A stretch of 9,109 nucleotides of DNA from an uncultured Flavobacteriales bacterium (GTDB lineage Bacteria; Bacteroidota; Bacteroidia; Flavobacteriales_D; Parvicellaceae): contig CALKFX010000110.1 of assembly GCA_938084875.1 (NCBI GenBank), positions 1-9,109 of the forward strand, read 5' to 3'. The position numbers and the translations under genes were made by a program. This document shows positions 1-6,913 of the stretch, piece by piece; the first letter of the stretch is position 1; each line of letters opens with the position of its first letter. Under the pieces are notes generated by a model. It was given only the letters and a program-made list of their open reading frames with translations, did not search any database and had not been told where the DNA came from.

Positions 1-2559
1 AACGGTGTAAGTAGTAGTAGCAGTTGGTGTGAAAGCAGTAGCATCAGTAATATTATTATCCCAAGCATAAGTTACAGCACCAGAAGCTGTTAAAGTAACT
101 GGATCGCCGTCACAAACAGCGACATCAGCCCCTGCATCTACAGTTGGTAAGGCATTAACAGTAACATCCACAGCGTCGGTTGCTGTACAACCATTGGCAT
201 CTGAGGAAGTTACTGTGTAAGTAGCAGTAGCAGTTGGATAGAAAGCGACACCGTCAGAAATATTATTATCCCAATTTATAGAGTTATAATTTATCTTGAT
301 ATACCAAAGATTTACTGCTCCGTAAGACTCACCAATCCTTAAAACTTGACCATCTGTAAAACTACCAGTCCAAGTGTGTGGGCCAAATGTATTTACAGTT
401 TGTTGATTGACCCCATCTAACTCAATGTATGTATTCCAAGATTGAGACCCATTACCTACACCTGATCCGTATTTTATTTCAATTGTTCCCGACCCGGTAA
501 GAGTTTTTTCAATATATCCTGTAGAGGCTCCACCCTGTAGAAATGCTGTACCTTCAGAAATTGGTGGAAGTTGTGCACTTTCTCCCGTGTACCTGAATAC
601 ATTAAACTGATAGCTAAATCCATTAGAATTTAAATGAGATTGTAATTCTGTGTTCGATGAAATGTTAGCAAAAGATATGCTATCTTGAGGTCCGGTTGCT
701 GTAAGTGTTACATTATCACCTTCACAGATTGAAATGTCATTACCTGCATCTACAATTGGCGATGATAATATTGTCACATCTTGCGTAGAAGAATCTGGAC
801 AATTTCCAGGTGTTACATATTTAATGGTATAAGTCCCCGCTGAAGAAGCATCTAAATCTATAACACCATTTGTCATTACCAGTCCAGTAGTAGAGCTAAA
901 CGTACCACCCGCTGTTCCAGAAATAGTTGGTGTTGGATCGGTATCATCCGAACAATAACTACTCGCAGAGTAAGCAAAAGTAGCATCGTCTTGTGGATTT
1001 ACCGTTACTACCACATCATCTGTTGCAGAACAACCGCTGGCATCTGTTGCAGTTAATGTGTAGGTAGCAGTAGCTGTAGGCACAAATGCTATTCCATCAG
1101 TAACTCCGTTATCCCAGGTATAATTATTATTTAAACTTTGAACTTCTTGAGCTGAAATTGCAGTATTCCAAATACCTACTTTATCAATTTTTCCCTCCCA
1201 ATAAAAATTGTTACCATTCCAGGACCCTATTTTAGAGTTTTCCGATGAAGTTGCAATATTTCCAGTTGAAGTTGAAGTTGCGTCTAAAGCTCCATTAATA
1301 TACATATTATTATTATTACCATCTCTAGTAACTACTACGTGATACCATGTGTTAGCAGAAAGTGGAGTAGATGAGTTGAAGGAATTTGCACCAGTTAAAT
1401 AAGAATTAGTGCCATCTACAGAACTATAATAAATTTTAATGTAATTGTTATTAACATACATCTGTATTGGCCAGCCAGAACTAAAAAAACAATCAAATCC
1501 GCTATTTGAGGAATAAAAAATCCATGATGAAAAACTCCAAGAATTTCCTGAAAAAACGTTATTAAACCCGGTTCCTAAGTCTATATCATTATTAATTCCA
1601 TTAAATAGATAGGCAGAATTTGAATTACCTGATAAATCGCTAGTTAACGTTGCGCCATTAACGTTTCCATCAGACCCTGTTCCATTTTCATTATTTGCAT
1701 TGCCATCAAAAGGCCAAAAGCCGATTGAACCATTACTAGAATTTCCTGATGAAAGTGTTACATTATCACCTTCACAGATTGAAATGTCATTACCTGCATC
1801 TACTGTTATTGAGCAAGAAGTTAAAGGCGCATTATCAGTCACCCAAGTTGCTCCAAAAATTGTTCCATCGTACCCGACACTACTTAAATCATTTAAGGTA
1901 GCACCAGAACCTTCAGAAAAATTGTAATAAATATCTAGGTTGGCTTCATTTCCTGTCAATGTAGTATTGTAATTAGCAAGTATTTCACTTGGAGTTCTTG
2001 CAACTGACCAAACTCTTGCTTCAGTCATCATACCATCATAATAATAACCGTTCGTTGAAGAATTGAAAGAACTCGATTCTGATCCATCTCCTAAAAAGCC
2101 AAATCTTGTAACTCCGCTTTTGCCAATATCATCCCCTGAATGCGCGTTTACTTTTTTAGCAACCTCTAAACCATCTACATATATTATTTTGTCAGTTCCA
2201 TCGTAAACAACCGCTGCATGATGCCAAGTGCCATTTACTAAATTACTATTTGTGGAAGACCAAAAATCATCAATAACACCTCCATAGGATGTAGTATGAA
2301 ATCCAATACGACCATCACCTTCTACACTGAAATTCCAATATTCGCTTCGGTCAAAACAAATTAACGCCCAATTAGAAAAATCTCCAGCAGTATTAAAAGA
2401 AGTTTTAAACCACACTTCTGCAGTTAATGCAGAAATTGGAGAAGAGTAAGATTTATTTATTGCGACATAGTCGTTAGTCCCATCAAAACTTAATGTAGTT
2501 TGACTTTTTAAAGATGTATAGATAAGTACGAAACATAATATTGTAATTATTTTTTTCAT
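1..2559 (-). CDS. Giant secreted LamG / Ig-like repeat surface protein, 3' end outside window
   Basis: An uninterrupted frame of 853 codons runs from ATG at 2559-2557 to the window edge with no stop, so the gene is partial at its C-terminus. Residues 1-20 are a signal peptide (MKKIITILCFVLIYTSLKSQ). Residues about 21-245 form a LamG/concanavalin-like jelly roll (GTWHHAAVVYDG, IYVDG, ARVWSVARTPSEI). Ig-like units follow, starting at V253, V603 and V807 with VDAG-D---C-GD-VTL and continuing at W482, W763 and W833 with WDN--(S/T)D---F-PTAT-TYT. In the first two units a foreign block separates these halves: a second LamG (about 274-478) and an unrecognised beta-rich block (about 622-760). Residues about 521-601 are a different repeat type (YCSDDTDPTPTISG, GTYTIKYVTPGNCP) common in Flavobacteriia surface proteins. 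The likely role is an extracellular adhesin or glycan-binding protein. A T9SS sorting domain would be expected at the unseen C-terminus; that is inference. Confidence 0.9.
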   Translation of the reverse strand, partial: MKKIITILCFVLIYTSLKSQTTLSFDGTNDYVAINKSYSSPISALTAEVWFKTSFNTAGDFSNWALICFDRSEYWNFSVEGDGRIGFHTTSYGGVIDDFWSSTNSNLVNGTWHHAAVVYDGTDKIIYVDGLEVAKKVNAHSGDDIGKSGVTRFGFLGDGSESSSFNSSTNGYYYDGMMTEARVWSVARTPSEILANYNTTLTGNEANLDIYYNFSEGSGATLNDLSSVGYDGTIFGATWVTDNAPLTSCSITVDAGNDISICEGDNVTLSSGNSSNGSIGFWPFDGNANNENGTGSDGNVNGATLTSDLSGNSNSAYLFNGINNDIDLGTGFNNVFSGNSWSFSSWIFYSSNSGFDCFFSSGWPIQMYVNNNYIKIYYSSVDGTNSYLTGANSFNSSTPLSANTWYHVVVTRDGNNNNMYINGALDATSTSTGNIATSSENSKIGSWNGNNFYWEGKIDKVGIWNTAISAQEVQSLNNNYTWDNGVTDGIAFVPTATATYTLTATDASGCSATDDVVVTVNPQDDATFAYSASSYCSDDTDPTPTISGTAGGTFSSTTGLVMTNGVIDLDASSAGTYTIKYVTPGNCPDSSTQDVTILSSPIVDAGNDISICEGDNVTLTATGPQDSISFANISSNTELQSHLNSNGFSYQFNVFRYTGESAQLPPISEGTAFLQGGASTGYIEKTLTGSGTIEIKYGSGVGNGSQSWNTYIELDGVNQQTVNTFGPHTWTGSFTDGQVLRIGESYGAVNLWYIKINYNSINWDNNISDGVAFYPTATATYTVTSSDANGCTATDAVDVTVNALPTVDAGADVAVCDGDPVTLTASGAVTYAWDNNITDATAFTPTATTTYTV
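703..753 (-). repeat. 51-bp exact repeat, copy A (Ig-like unit 2)
   Basis: These 51 bases are identical to 1753-1803 and encode the start of an Ig-like unit (V603 to L619: VDAGNDISICEGDNVTL). The flanking bases diverge immediately on both sides. A third, diverged copy lies around 92-141 (VDAGADVAVCDGDPVTL). The offset between the exact copies is 1050 bases, exactly 350 codons. Confidence 0.93.
1753..1803 (-). repeat. 51-bp exact repeat, copy B (Ig-like unit 1)
   Basis: This is the partner of the copy at 703-753, in the same orientation and the same reading frame (V253 to L269). Nucleotide identity over every position, including synonymous sites, points to recent duplication or gene conversion inside the gene rather than protein-level conservation alone. 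Confidence 0.93.
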
Positions 2560-2574
2560 TTTTAAGAATTTTTG

Positions 2575-2590
2575 CAAAAATACAAAAATA
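2575..2590 (-). promoter_or_regulatory. Tandem Bacteroidota-type -7 boxes upstream of the giant surface protein
   Basis: On the minus strand TATTTTTG occurs twice back to back (2590-2583 and 2582-2575). Both match the Bacteroidota -7 consensus TAnnTTTG and lie 15-24 bases before the ATG at 2559. No well-spaced -33 TTG box is visible and the leader would be very short, so in such AT-rich DNA this could be chance. Confidence 0.25.
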
Positions 2591-2662
2591 AGTTAGCAAT
2601 TTTTTTCGGTTTTCTTTTTTAATAACTAGAAAATTAATTCTCTTTCTGAACATTCTACTGTA

Positions 2663-2677
2663 GTTATATTATATAAC
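2663..2677. repeat. Perfect inverted repeat, 7-bp arms
   Basis: GTTATAT and ATATAAC are exact reverse complements around one central T. It lies about 104 bp upstream of the giant gene's start codon and about 236 bp upstream of the small plus-strand gene. It has the size of a dimeric regulator site, but its AT-only core makes a chance origin plausible. Confidence 0.35.
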
Positions 2678-2743
2678 GAATTTTGTCCGATACATTTAAT
2701 TTAAGTAAGAAAAAGAACGATCTTTAAAAATGCTATTATAAAA

Positions 2744-2758
2744 TTCAACGAAGTTGAA
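2744..2758. repeat. Short hairpin, 6-bp stem with 3-base loop
   Basis: TTCAAC and GTTGAA form a perfect stem around GAA. No run of T follows on the plus strand, nor the equivalent on the minus strand, so it does not look like an intrinsic terminator. It could be a regulator site or chance. Confidence 0.3.
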
Positions 2759-2912
2759 ATCATTGAAAAGCAAATCTCCAAAAAAACTTATAAAAAAAGC
2801 CTTTTATTCTGTCTAAGCCATTAAAAATTTAGGGTTTATAAAAATCAAATATTACGTTATTTTTTTAAAATTATTAAGCTTCTATAGGCATAGGAATAAA
2901 GAATTTTATATT

Positions 2913-3041
2913 ATGAGAAAATTTATTGATATTCCATATGAAATTTTAAAACCTTTGAAAATTCTAGCTATTAAAGAAGAAAAAGACTTGAAAAACTATA
3001 TTCAAGATATTTTAGTCTATCATGTTGGAAAAGCAAAGTAA
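2913..3041 (+). CDS. Small ribbon-helix-helix-like protein (42 aa)
   Basis: ATG at 2913 opens a 42-codon frame ending at TAA 3039-3041. The sequence follows the ribbon-helix-helix (Arc/MetJ/CopG-type) plan: a short N-terminal strand (RKFIDIP, residues 2-8), helix A (about 9-22, YEILKPLKILAIKE), a turn, and helix B (about 25-38, DLKNYIQDILVYHV). Members of this fold bind DNA as dimers through the strand and are often antitoxins or small repressors; 42-50 residues is a usual minimal size. No toxin gene is adjacent: upstream is 353 bp of non-coding DNA and downstream the DUF2911 gene converges with 32 bp between. It would therefore be an orphan regulator or solitary antitoxin. The fold is inferred from pattern alone. 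Confidence 0.65.
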   Translation: MRKFIDIPYEILKPLKILAIKEEKDLKNYIQDILVYHVGKAK

Positions 3042-3073
3042 TTTTAATGACAATAAATTCTTAAAAAATAGAA

Positions 3074-3574
3074 TTATTTAATTTCTAAAGCAATTTGCCA
3101 ATTGTCCCAAAGCAAAGCAACTGTATTTTCCTTTACTAAGAAAAGTAATTTTTCAGTGATTTTAGATTCTTTCTTTGGAGAAACTTCTACTCTTAATTGG
3201 TCCAAGTCTTCATCATAGTTATATGCTCCCCACTGCTTAGCTTTTTTATTAAAAATAACGACACACTTTTTTTCATTTGGAATTATAAACAAAGAATATT
3301 TACCAGCCGGTAATTTCTTTCCTTCTACAAAAAGTTCCTTATCCGTTTCAAAAGTTGTTGCTTCATTTGCACCAGCTCTCCATATTTTATTAAAAGGGAC
3401 TAGTGCACCCCAAATTTTTCTGTTCTTTACAGATGGACTTCCATAATCTATAGAAATAGTTGCTGTGTTTATTTTTCCAGTTACACTTTCTCTTGGACTA
3501 GCTTTTGCTTTTTGTCCCAAAGCAAAATTAGTAGTTGCAATGAAGATTAACAGTAACCCGATAATTTTTTTCAT
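3074..3574 (-). CDS. DUF2911 family exported protein (166 aa)
   Basis: The start chosen is ATG at 3574-3572, because it gives a clean signal peptide (MKKIIGLLLIFIATTNFALGQ). An in-frame ATG at 3679 would add 35 residues ahead of the signal and overlap the upstream gene. The mature part matches the DUF2911 pattern found in Bacteroidota: ASPRESV, TISIDYGSPSVKNRKIWG near residues 40-57, LVPFNKIWRAGANEATTFET, a PAGKYSLFIIP motif, and FNKKAKQWGAYNYDEDLDQLRV. The family has no established biochemical function; proteins are periplasmic or secreted. Length is close to the usual 160-190 residues, so it looks intact. It follows the 227-residue gene after 52 bp on the same strand and may be the last gene of the asnB run. 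Confidence 0.9.
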   Translation of the reverse strand: MKKIIGLLLIFIATTNFALGQKAKASPRESVTGKINTATISIDYGSPSVKNRKIWGALVPFNKIWRAGANEATTFETDKELFVEGKKLPAGKYSLFIIPNEKKCVVIFNKKAKQWGAYNYDEDLDQLRVEVSPKKESKITEKLLFLVKENTVALLWDNWQIALEIK

Positions 3575-3626
3575 AGTATATTTTTGATGATAAAACAATA
3601 GAACTTTTAAGCTATTAAATATATAA

Positions 3627-4310
3627 TTAAACTGGCAAGAAAATTTCTTTGTGTATATATCTTTTTTCAGCTCTTTCAATAATTAAAGAATAAAGAGAAT
3701 TTTTATTGTTGATTTTTGTAAGATCTCTCAACTCTTTAGCGTCTTTTAGATATTGTTTAAAAACAAACTCTGAATATTTATTTGGTGGACAATTTAGTAG
3801 CGAATCTTTATACCTAACCCACATTTCGTTAAACATATCTTCATTTAATTCCTGATGAGCCAAATCAAAAAGCAAAAAATCCCATGCCAACTTAGCTTCA
3901 AAACTTTTAAATAAGCTTTTAAATGGTTCTTGGAATCCACACTCTTTTAATTCTTTTAAAATTAGGTAAGAACTAGAATTATTTCTTCTAACAAGCTCTT
4001 GATAAACAATATAGAAAAAATAATACTCCTTCTCAAGGTCGTAATCGTTCTTTATATTTTTAATTAATTCATTTATAGAAATTTCTTCGTTATTTATGCC
4101 ATAGGCTATGAATATGGCTTGGTGAATAAACTTATTGGTCATTCTAATACACGTGGCCCTATCTTCAATGGTAATCACTTTACAGAATTCTACATTTCTT
4201 AAAAGTACAGCCCTGTAAATAGCATTAAAAATTCCATCCTCAAATGGCAAACTTTTTACAAGCTTTAAACTGCTTATCCAAGGAGATTCTTGCCATTGTT
4301 TTTGTTTCAT
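3627..4310 (-). CDS. Unrecognised helical protein (227 aa)
   Basis: The start ATG (4310-4308) directly follows the stop of the CPXCG gene (4313-4311) with no base between, giving TAAATG and implying translational coupling. I do not recognise the family. The protein has no signal peptide, no membrane segment and no obvious catalytic motif. It is rich in Lys, Glu, Leu, Phe and Tyr and looks all-alpha and cytoplasmic, with possible long helices at about residues 27-46, 80-110 and 128-155. Four scattered Cys (43, 54, 124, 174) do not form a metal-binding pair. It ends 52 bp before the DUF2911 start. Coupling to a small zinc-ribbon-like protein is the only clue to function and suggests the two act together. 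Confidence 0.85.
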   Translation of the reverse strand: MKQKQWQESPWISSLKLVKSLPFEDGIFNAIYRAVLLRNVEFCKVITIEDRATCIRMTNKFIHQAIFIAYGINNEEISINELIKNIKNDYDLEKEYYFFYIVYQELVRRNNSSSYLILKELKECGFQEPFKSLFKSFEAKLAWDFLLFDLAHQELNEDMFNEMWVRYKDSLLNCPPNKYSEFVFKQYLKDAKELRDLTKINNKNSLYSLIIERAEKRYIHKEIFLPV

Positions 4311-4493
4311 TTATTGTTCTATAGAATTAGCTTCAAAATAAGCAATTTCACTTTCTAAAGTTGTATAGTCTATTTGAATGGGGTTGCAACAGGTCTCACA
4401 ATCTTCAATATAAGATTGGCCACTTACAGAAACATCTAACAACATAGATATTTTTTCCCAGCAATAAGGACAGTCAAAAAAATATTCTTCCAT
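4311..4493 (-). CDS. CPXCG motif-containing cysteine-rich small protein (60 aa)
   Basis: The protein opens MEEYFFDCPYCWEKISMLLD and matches the small family annotated as cysteine-rich CPXCG proteins (Pfam Cys_rich_CPXG, by recall). C8-P-Y-C11 and C32-x-x-C35 (plus C36) provide two knuckles about 20 residues apart, a zinc-ribbon-like arrangement. Here the position after the second Cys is Trp12 rather than Gly. The IEDCETCCNPIQI segment (residues 29-41) is the other conserved block. Function is unknown; the size and fold suggest a small cytoplasmic metal-binding or adaptor protein. It starts 12 bp after the asnB stop and its own stop abuts the next start, so it is probably co-transcribed with asnB and the 227-residue protein. 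Confidence 0.88.
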   Translation of the reverse strand: MEEYFFDCPYCWEKISMLLDVSVSGQSYIEDCETCCNPIQIDYTTLESEIAYFEANSIEQ

Positions 4494-4505
4494 AAATATT
4501 CTTTT

Positions 4506-6413
4506 TTAATTTTCCATCCACCTTTCGTACCACATTTGGAACATTAAAAAGTACCACAATTTGGAATCATATTCTTTCCTTCCCCCATAAAAATCAACCT
4601 TTAACTTTGCAATAAACGCCCAATTAAAAATCCCTTGTTTTTCTATACGATTTTCGCTTAGATATTCTTCAACATGGTTTCTTAGTTCGTTTTTAAGCCA
4701 TTTTGCAATAGGGATTGCAAACCCCATTTTAGGCCTGTCTAAAAGCTCCTTGGGGATGTAGTCGTGGGTAATGTCTCTTAAAATTCGTTTTTTTATCCCA
4801 TTTTGGTATTTGTACTCATCTGGAAGTTGTGCTGCAAACTCTAATATTCTGTGATCTAGCATTGGTTCACGACCTTCTAAACTATTTGTCATTGTCGCTC
4901 GGTCTACTTTTTGTAATATATCGTCTAGCATATAGGTTTGAAAGTCAATAGCCATCATATACGACAATGGAGATTTAAAATCCTCTAACATCTCTTTACT
5001 TTGAAACATGGTTGACAAACTTGTAAACTCAGACTTCATGACGCTTTTCATTTGCTTATCGTTGAACTGCTGACTTAGACTTAGCATTATTTCTTTTTTA
5101 TTTGAATTTTCAAGAAAAGTCTTTAATCTTTCATAGCGATTATGAAAATTGTATTTGTTCCTAAAAATAGGAATATTTTCAGATGACATATTTTTCATTG
5201 CACCAGCGAGAAATGTCCGTATGGCCTTGGGAACTAAATTTAAAGTTTTCCCATAACGATGCATGTAGTCATATCTGTTATATCCACCAAAGATTTCATC
5301 TCCTCCATCTGCACTTAAAGCAACTGTAACATCTTTTCTCGCTGCTTTTGAAACAAGAGTTGTGGGAATTGCACTAGAATCAGCGAATGGTTCGTCATAG
5401 AAAAAAGGCAAATCCTTAATCATTTCAATTGCTTCTTCTTCGCTACAATTTATTTCTGTGTGGTCAGTTCCGAGATGTTCTGCAATGTCTCGAGCATAAG
5501 GAGCCTCATTTAACCCAATGTCTGGTACACCAATTGTAAAAGTTTTAAGTCTAGCTGTTGATTCTGTCTGAATTAAAGAAGCTACAGTGGCGCTGTCATA
5601 CCCGCCACTAAGAAAAACTCCTACAGGAACATCTGCTACCATTCTATAGTTAAATGCAGATTTAAGAAGTTTTTTAGTTTGAATTTTTGCCTCCGGAAAA
5701 GATAGATTTAGTTTGGGTTGATTATAAAAATCATATACATTCCAATATTGGATCTCTTCCTGAGATCTGTTCTCTAAATTTATCTTTAAATAATGTCCAG
5801 GTTTGATTTTCCCACAATTTTTAAAAATACAATGTGGTGTTGGCACATTGCCGTATTGCATGAAGGCTGCAACTGCATTCAGGTCTAGCTTTTTCTCAAA
5901 TTCAGGGTGTTCATGAAAAGACTTTAGCTCTGAAGAAAATAAAATTAAATCATTTTTTTGGTAATAAAATAGTGTTTTTACACCTGCTCTATCTCTAATA
6001 AAAACTACTTCTTGTTTTTTTTCATCGAATAAAGCAATAGCAAACATTCCAATAAATCTTTCAACTGCTTTTATGCCCCACTCTGTATATGCATGAAGAA
6101 TCATTTCAGTATCAGATTCTCCATTGAAACGATGACCCAACTCTAATAACTCATTTTTAATTTCTTGGTAATTATAAATTTCTCCATTGTAAGTTATGTG
6201 GAGATGGTTCAAGGTCATAGGTTGTTTACCGGCCTGACTTAAGTCAATTATCGATAGCCTCTTATGGCCAAAACCAATTACCGCATTTTTAGATTTTAAT
6301 AGTGAATTGCCTTCACCATCCGGTCCACGATGATTAAGTGGCTCAATCATGGATTGGATGGTTGACTTATTTGATTTTTTATGAAAATCTATAAAACCTG
6401 CAATTCCACACAT
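4506..6413 (-). CDS. asnB: Asparagine synthetase, glutamine-hydrolysing (635 aa)
   Basis: AsnB makes asparagine from aspartate, ATP and glutamine-derived ammonia. The N-terminal class II glutamine amidotransferase domain begins MCGIAGF with nucleophile Cys2 (after Met removal it becomes residue 1), followed by NHRGPDG (27-33), RLSIIDLS (52-59), YNGEIYN (75-81) and GESDTE (98-103). The synthetase domain carries the ATP PP-loop SGGYDS (269-274), the SADGGDEIFGGYNR block (from about 367) and a C-terminal EGREPMLDHRILE segment, so both active sites look complete. At 635 residues it is longer than the roughly 550-residue E. coli AsnB but usual for the forms found in Bacteroidota and in polysaccharide clusters. 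Such paralogues can amidate other substrates, but no glycosyltransferases are nearby, so asparagine synthesis is the default call. It lies 41 bp after the lipoprotein gene and 12 bp before the CPXCG gene. Confidence 0.95.
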   Translation of the reverse strand: MCGIAGFIDFHKKSNKSTIQSMIEPLNHRGPDGEGNSLLKSKNAVIGFGHKRLSIIDLSQAGKQPMTLNHLHITYNGEIYNYQEIKNELLELGHRFNGESDTEMILHAYTEWGIKAVERFIGMFAIALFDEKKQEVVFIRDRAGVKTLFYYQKNDLILFSSELKSFHEHPEFEKKLDLNAVAAFMQYGNVPTPHCIFKNCGKIKPGHYLKINLENRSQEEIQYWNVYDFYNQPKLNLSFPEAKIQTKKLLKSAFNYRMVADVPVGVFLSGGYDSATVASLIQTESTARLKTFTIGVPDIGLNEAPYARDIAEHLGTDHTEINCSEEEAIEMIKDLPFFYDEPFADSSAIPTTLVSKAARKDVTVALSADGGDEIFGGYNRYDYMHRYGKTLNLVPKAIRTFLAGAMKNMSSENIPIFRNKYNFHNRYERLKTFLENSNKKEIMLSLSQQFNDKQMKSVMKSEFTSLSTMFQSKEMLEDFKSPLSYMMAIDFQTYMLDDILQKVDRATMTNSLEGREPMLDHRILEFAAQLPDEYKYQNGIKKRILRDITHDYIPKELLDRPKMGFAIPIAKWLKNELRNHVEEYLSENRIEKQGIFNWAFIAKLKVDFYGGRKEYDSKLWYFLMFQMWYERWMEN

Positions 6414-6432
6414 GGCTTACCCTTCGATTAAT

Positions 6433-6454
6433 ATATTATTTTATGAAATAATAT
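6433..6454. repeat. AT-only inverted repeat between lipoprotein and asnB
   Basis: ATATTATTT and AAATAATAT form a perfect 9-bp stem with a 4-base loop, immediately after the lipoprotein stop codon (6455-6457 on the minus strand). There is no GC in the stem and no following T-run, so it is at best a weak terminator or an mRNA-stabilising hairpin. Confidence 0.35.
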
Positions 6455-6862
6455 TTATGGTTGAGGCCCAGAATTTCCATCGTTTAATTGATCTATTTCA
6501 ATTTCACTAACTAAACCGTCTTCAATATTTTCTCCGTTGCAATCGATAGTATAATCGTAAGTATTTAATGGAATTTTATTTTCATCAAAACACGTTCCGT
6601 CCTTACACAATATTTTAGTAGCTACATTGTCGCAATCCCCATTGCCATAGTCAATTAGAGCAATTGTTTTACAATCTTTTAAATATTTGACTTTGCCAGA
6701 AACAATACAATTACAATCGTCAGAAATTACAATTGGTTCGTATACAAACTTGTGTAATCCGGATAGCTTGTCACAGTTGTATTTAACATCTAGTTTTTTA
6801 TCTAATTTACAGCATCCGCAGAGTAGACTAAATATGACCAAAGAAAAAATAGATTCTCTCAT
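6455..6862 (-). CDS. Cysteine-rich putative lipoprotein (135 aa)
   Basis: The N-terminus (MRESIFSLVIFSLLCGCC) is a lipoprotein signal with lipobox L14-C15-G16-C17, so the protein should be acylated at Cys17 and anchored in the envelope. The unusual feature is Cys at 15, 17 and 18. The mature part has eight further cysteines (30, 50, 52, 64, 77, 86, 91, 108), enough for four disulfides, and a segment DYGNGDCDNVATKILCKDG (71-89) of the DYGDGxCD type I recall from Bacteroidota lipoproteins of unknown function. The family is otherwise not recognised. It lies 51 bp after the T9SS module gene and 41 bp before asnB, all on one strand; a functional link to asnB is not apparent. Confidence 0.85.
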   Translation of the reverse strand: MRESIFSLVIFSLLCGCCKLDKKLDVKYNCDKLSGLHKFVYEPIVISDDCNCIVSGKVKYLKDCKTIALIDYGNGDCDNVATKILCKDGTCFDENKIPLNTYDYTIDCNGENIEDGLVSEIEIDQLNDGNSGPQP

Positions 6863-6913
6863 AATTCAAAGTTAACTAAATAAACTAATATAAATCTGTT
6901 GGAATATTGAAAA

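Larger units (their letters stand above)
2560..2912. other. 353-bp AT-rich non-coding gap between divergent genes
   Basis: This stretch separates the start of the giant surface protein (minus) from the start of the 42-residue ribbon-helix-helix-like protein (plus), so it should hold both promoters. It contains two short perfect inverted repeats (2663-2677 and 2744-2758) and the -7-like boxes near 2575-2590. No RNA gene or T-tailed terminator hairpin is visible. A 39-codon stop-free frame at 2705-2824 lacks an ATG start and is not convincing. Confidence 0.6.

Noticed and set aside
1..1110. Regularly repeated DNA as a possible CRISPR-like array
   Set aside because: The repeats are in frame within an open coding sequence, are unevenly spaced and encode Ig-like motifs.
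1700..1927. Plus-strand open frame of 75 codons
   Set aside because: It lies wholly inside the minus-strand giant protein gene, whose frame is clearly coding (LamG and Ig-like motifs); the product has no recognisable features.
2705..2824. Stop-free frame of 39 codons in the intergenic gap (plus strand)
   Set aside because: It has no ATG and no recognisable motif; such a length is expected by chance and it is Lys/Ile-rich as any AT-rich DNA would be.
3575..3679. N-terminal extension of the DUF2911 gene from an upstream ATG at 3679
   Set aside because: It would put 35 polar residues ahead of a good signal peptide and overlap the 227-residue gene by 53 bp.
6867..6874. TAACTTTG on the minus strand as a -7 box for the lipoprotein gene
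   Set aside because: It is only 4 bases from the start codon, leaving no room for a transcript start upstream of the ATG, and no -33 box is seen.
6687..6875. Plus-strand open frame of 62 codons
   Set aside because: It is antisense to the Cys-rich lipoprotein, which has a convincing signal and cysteine pattern.
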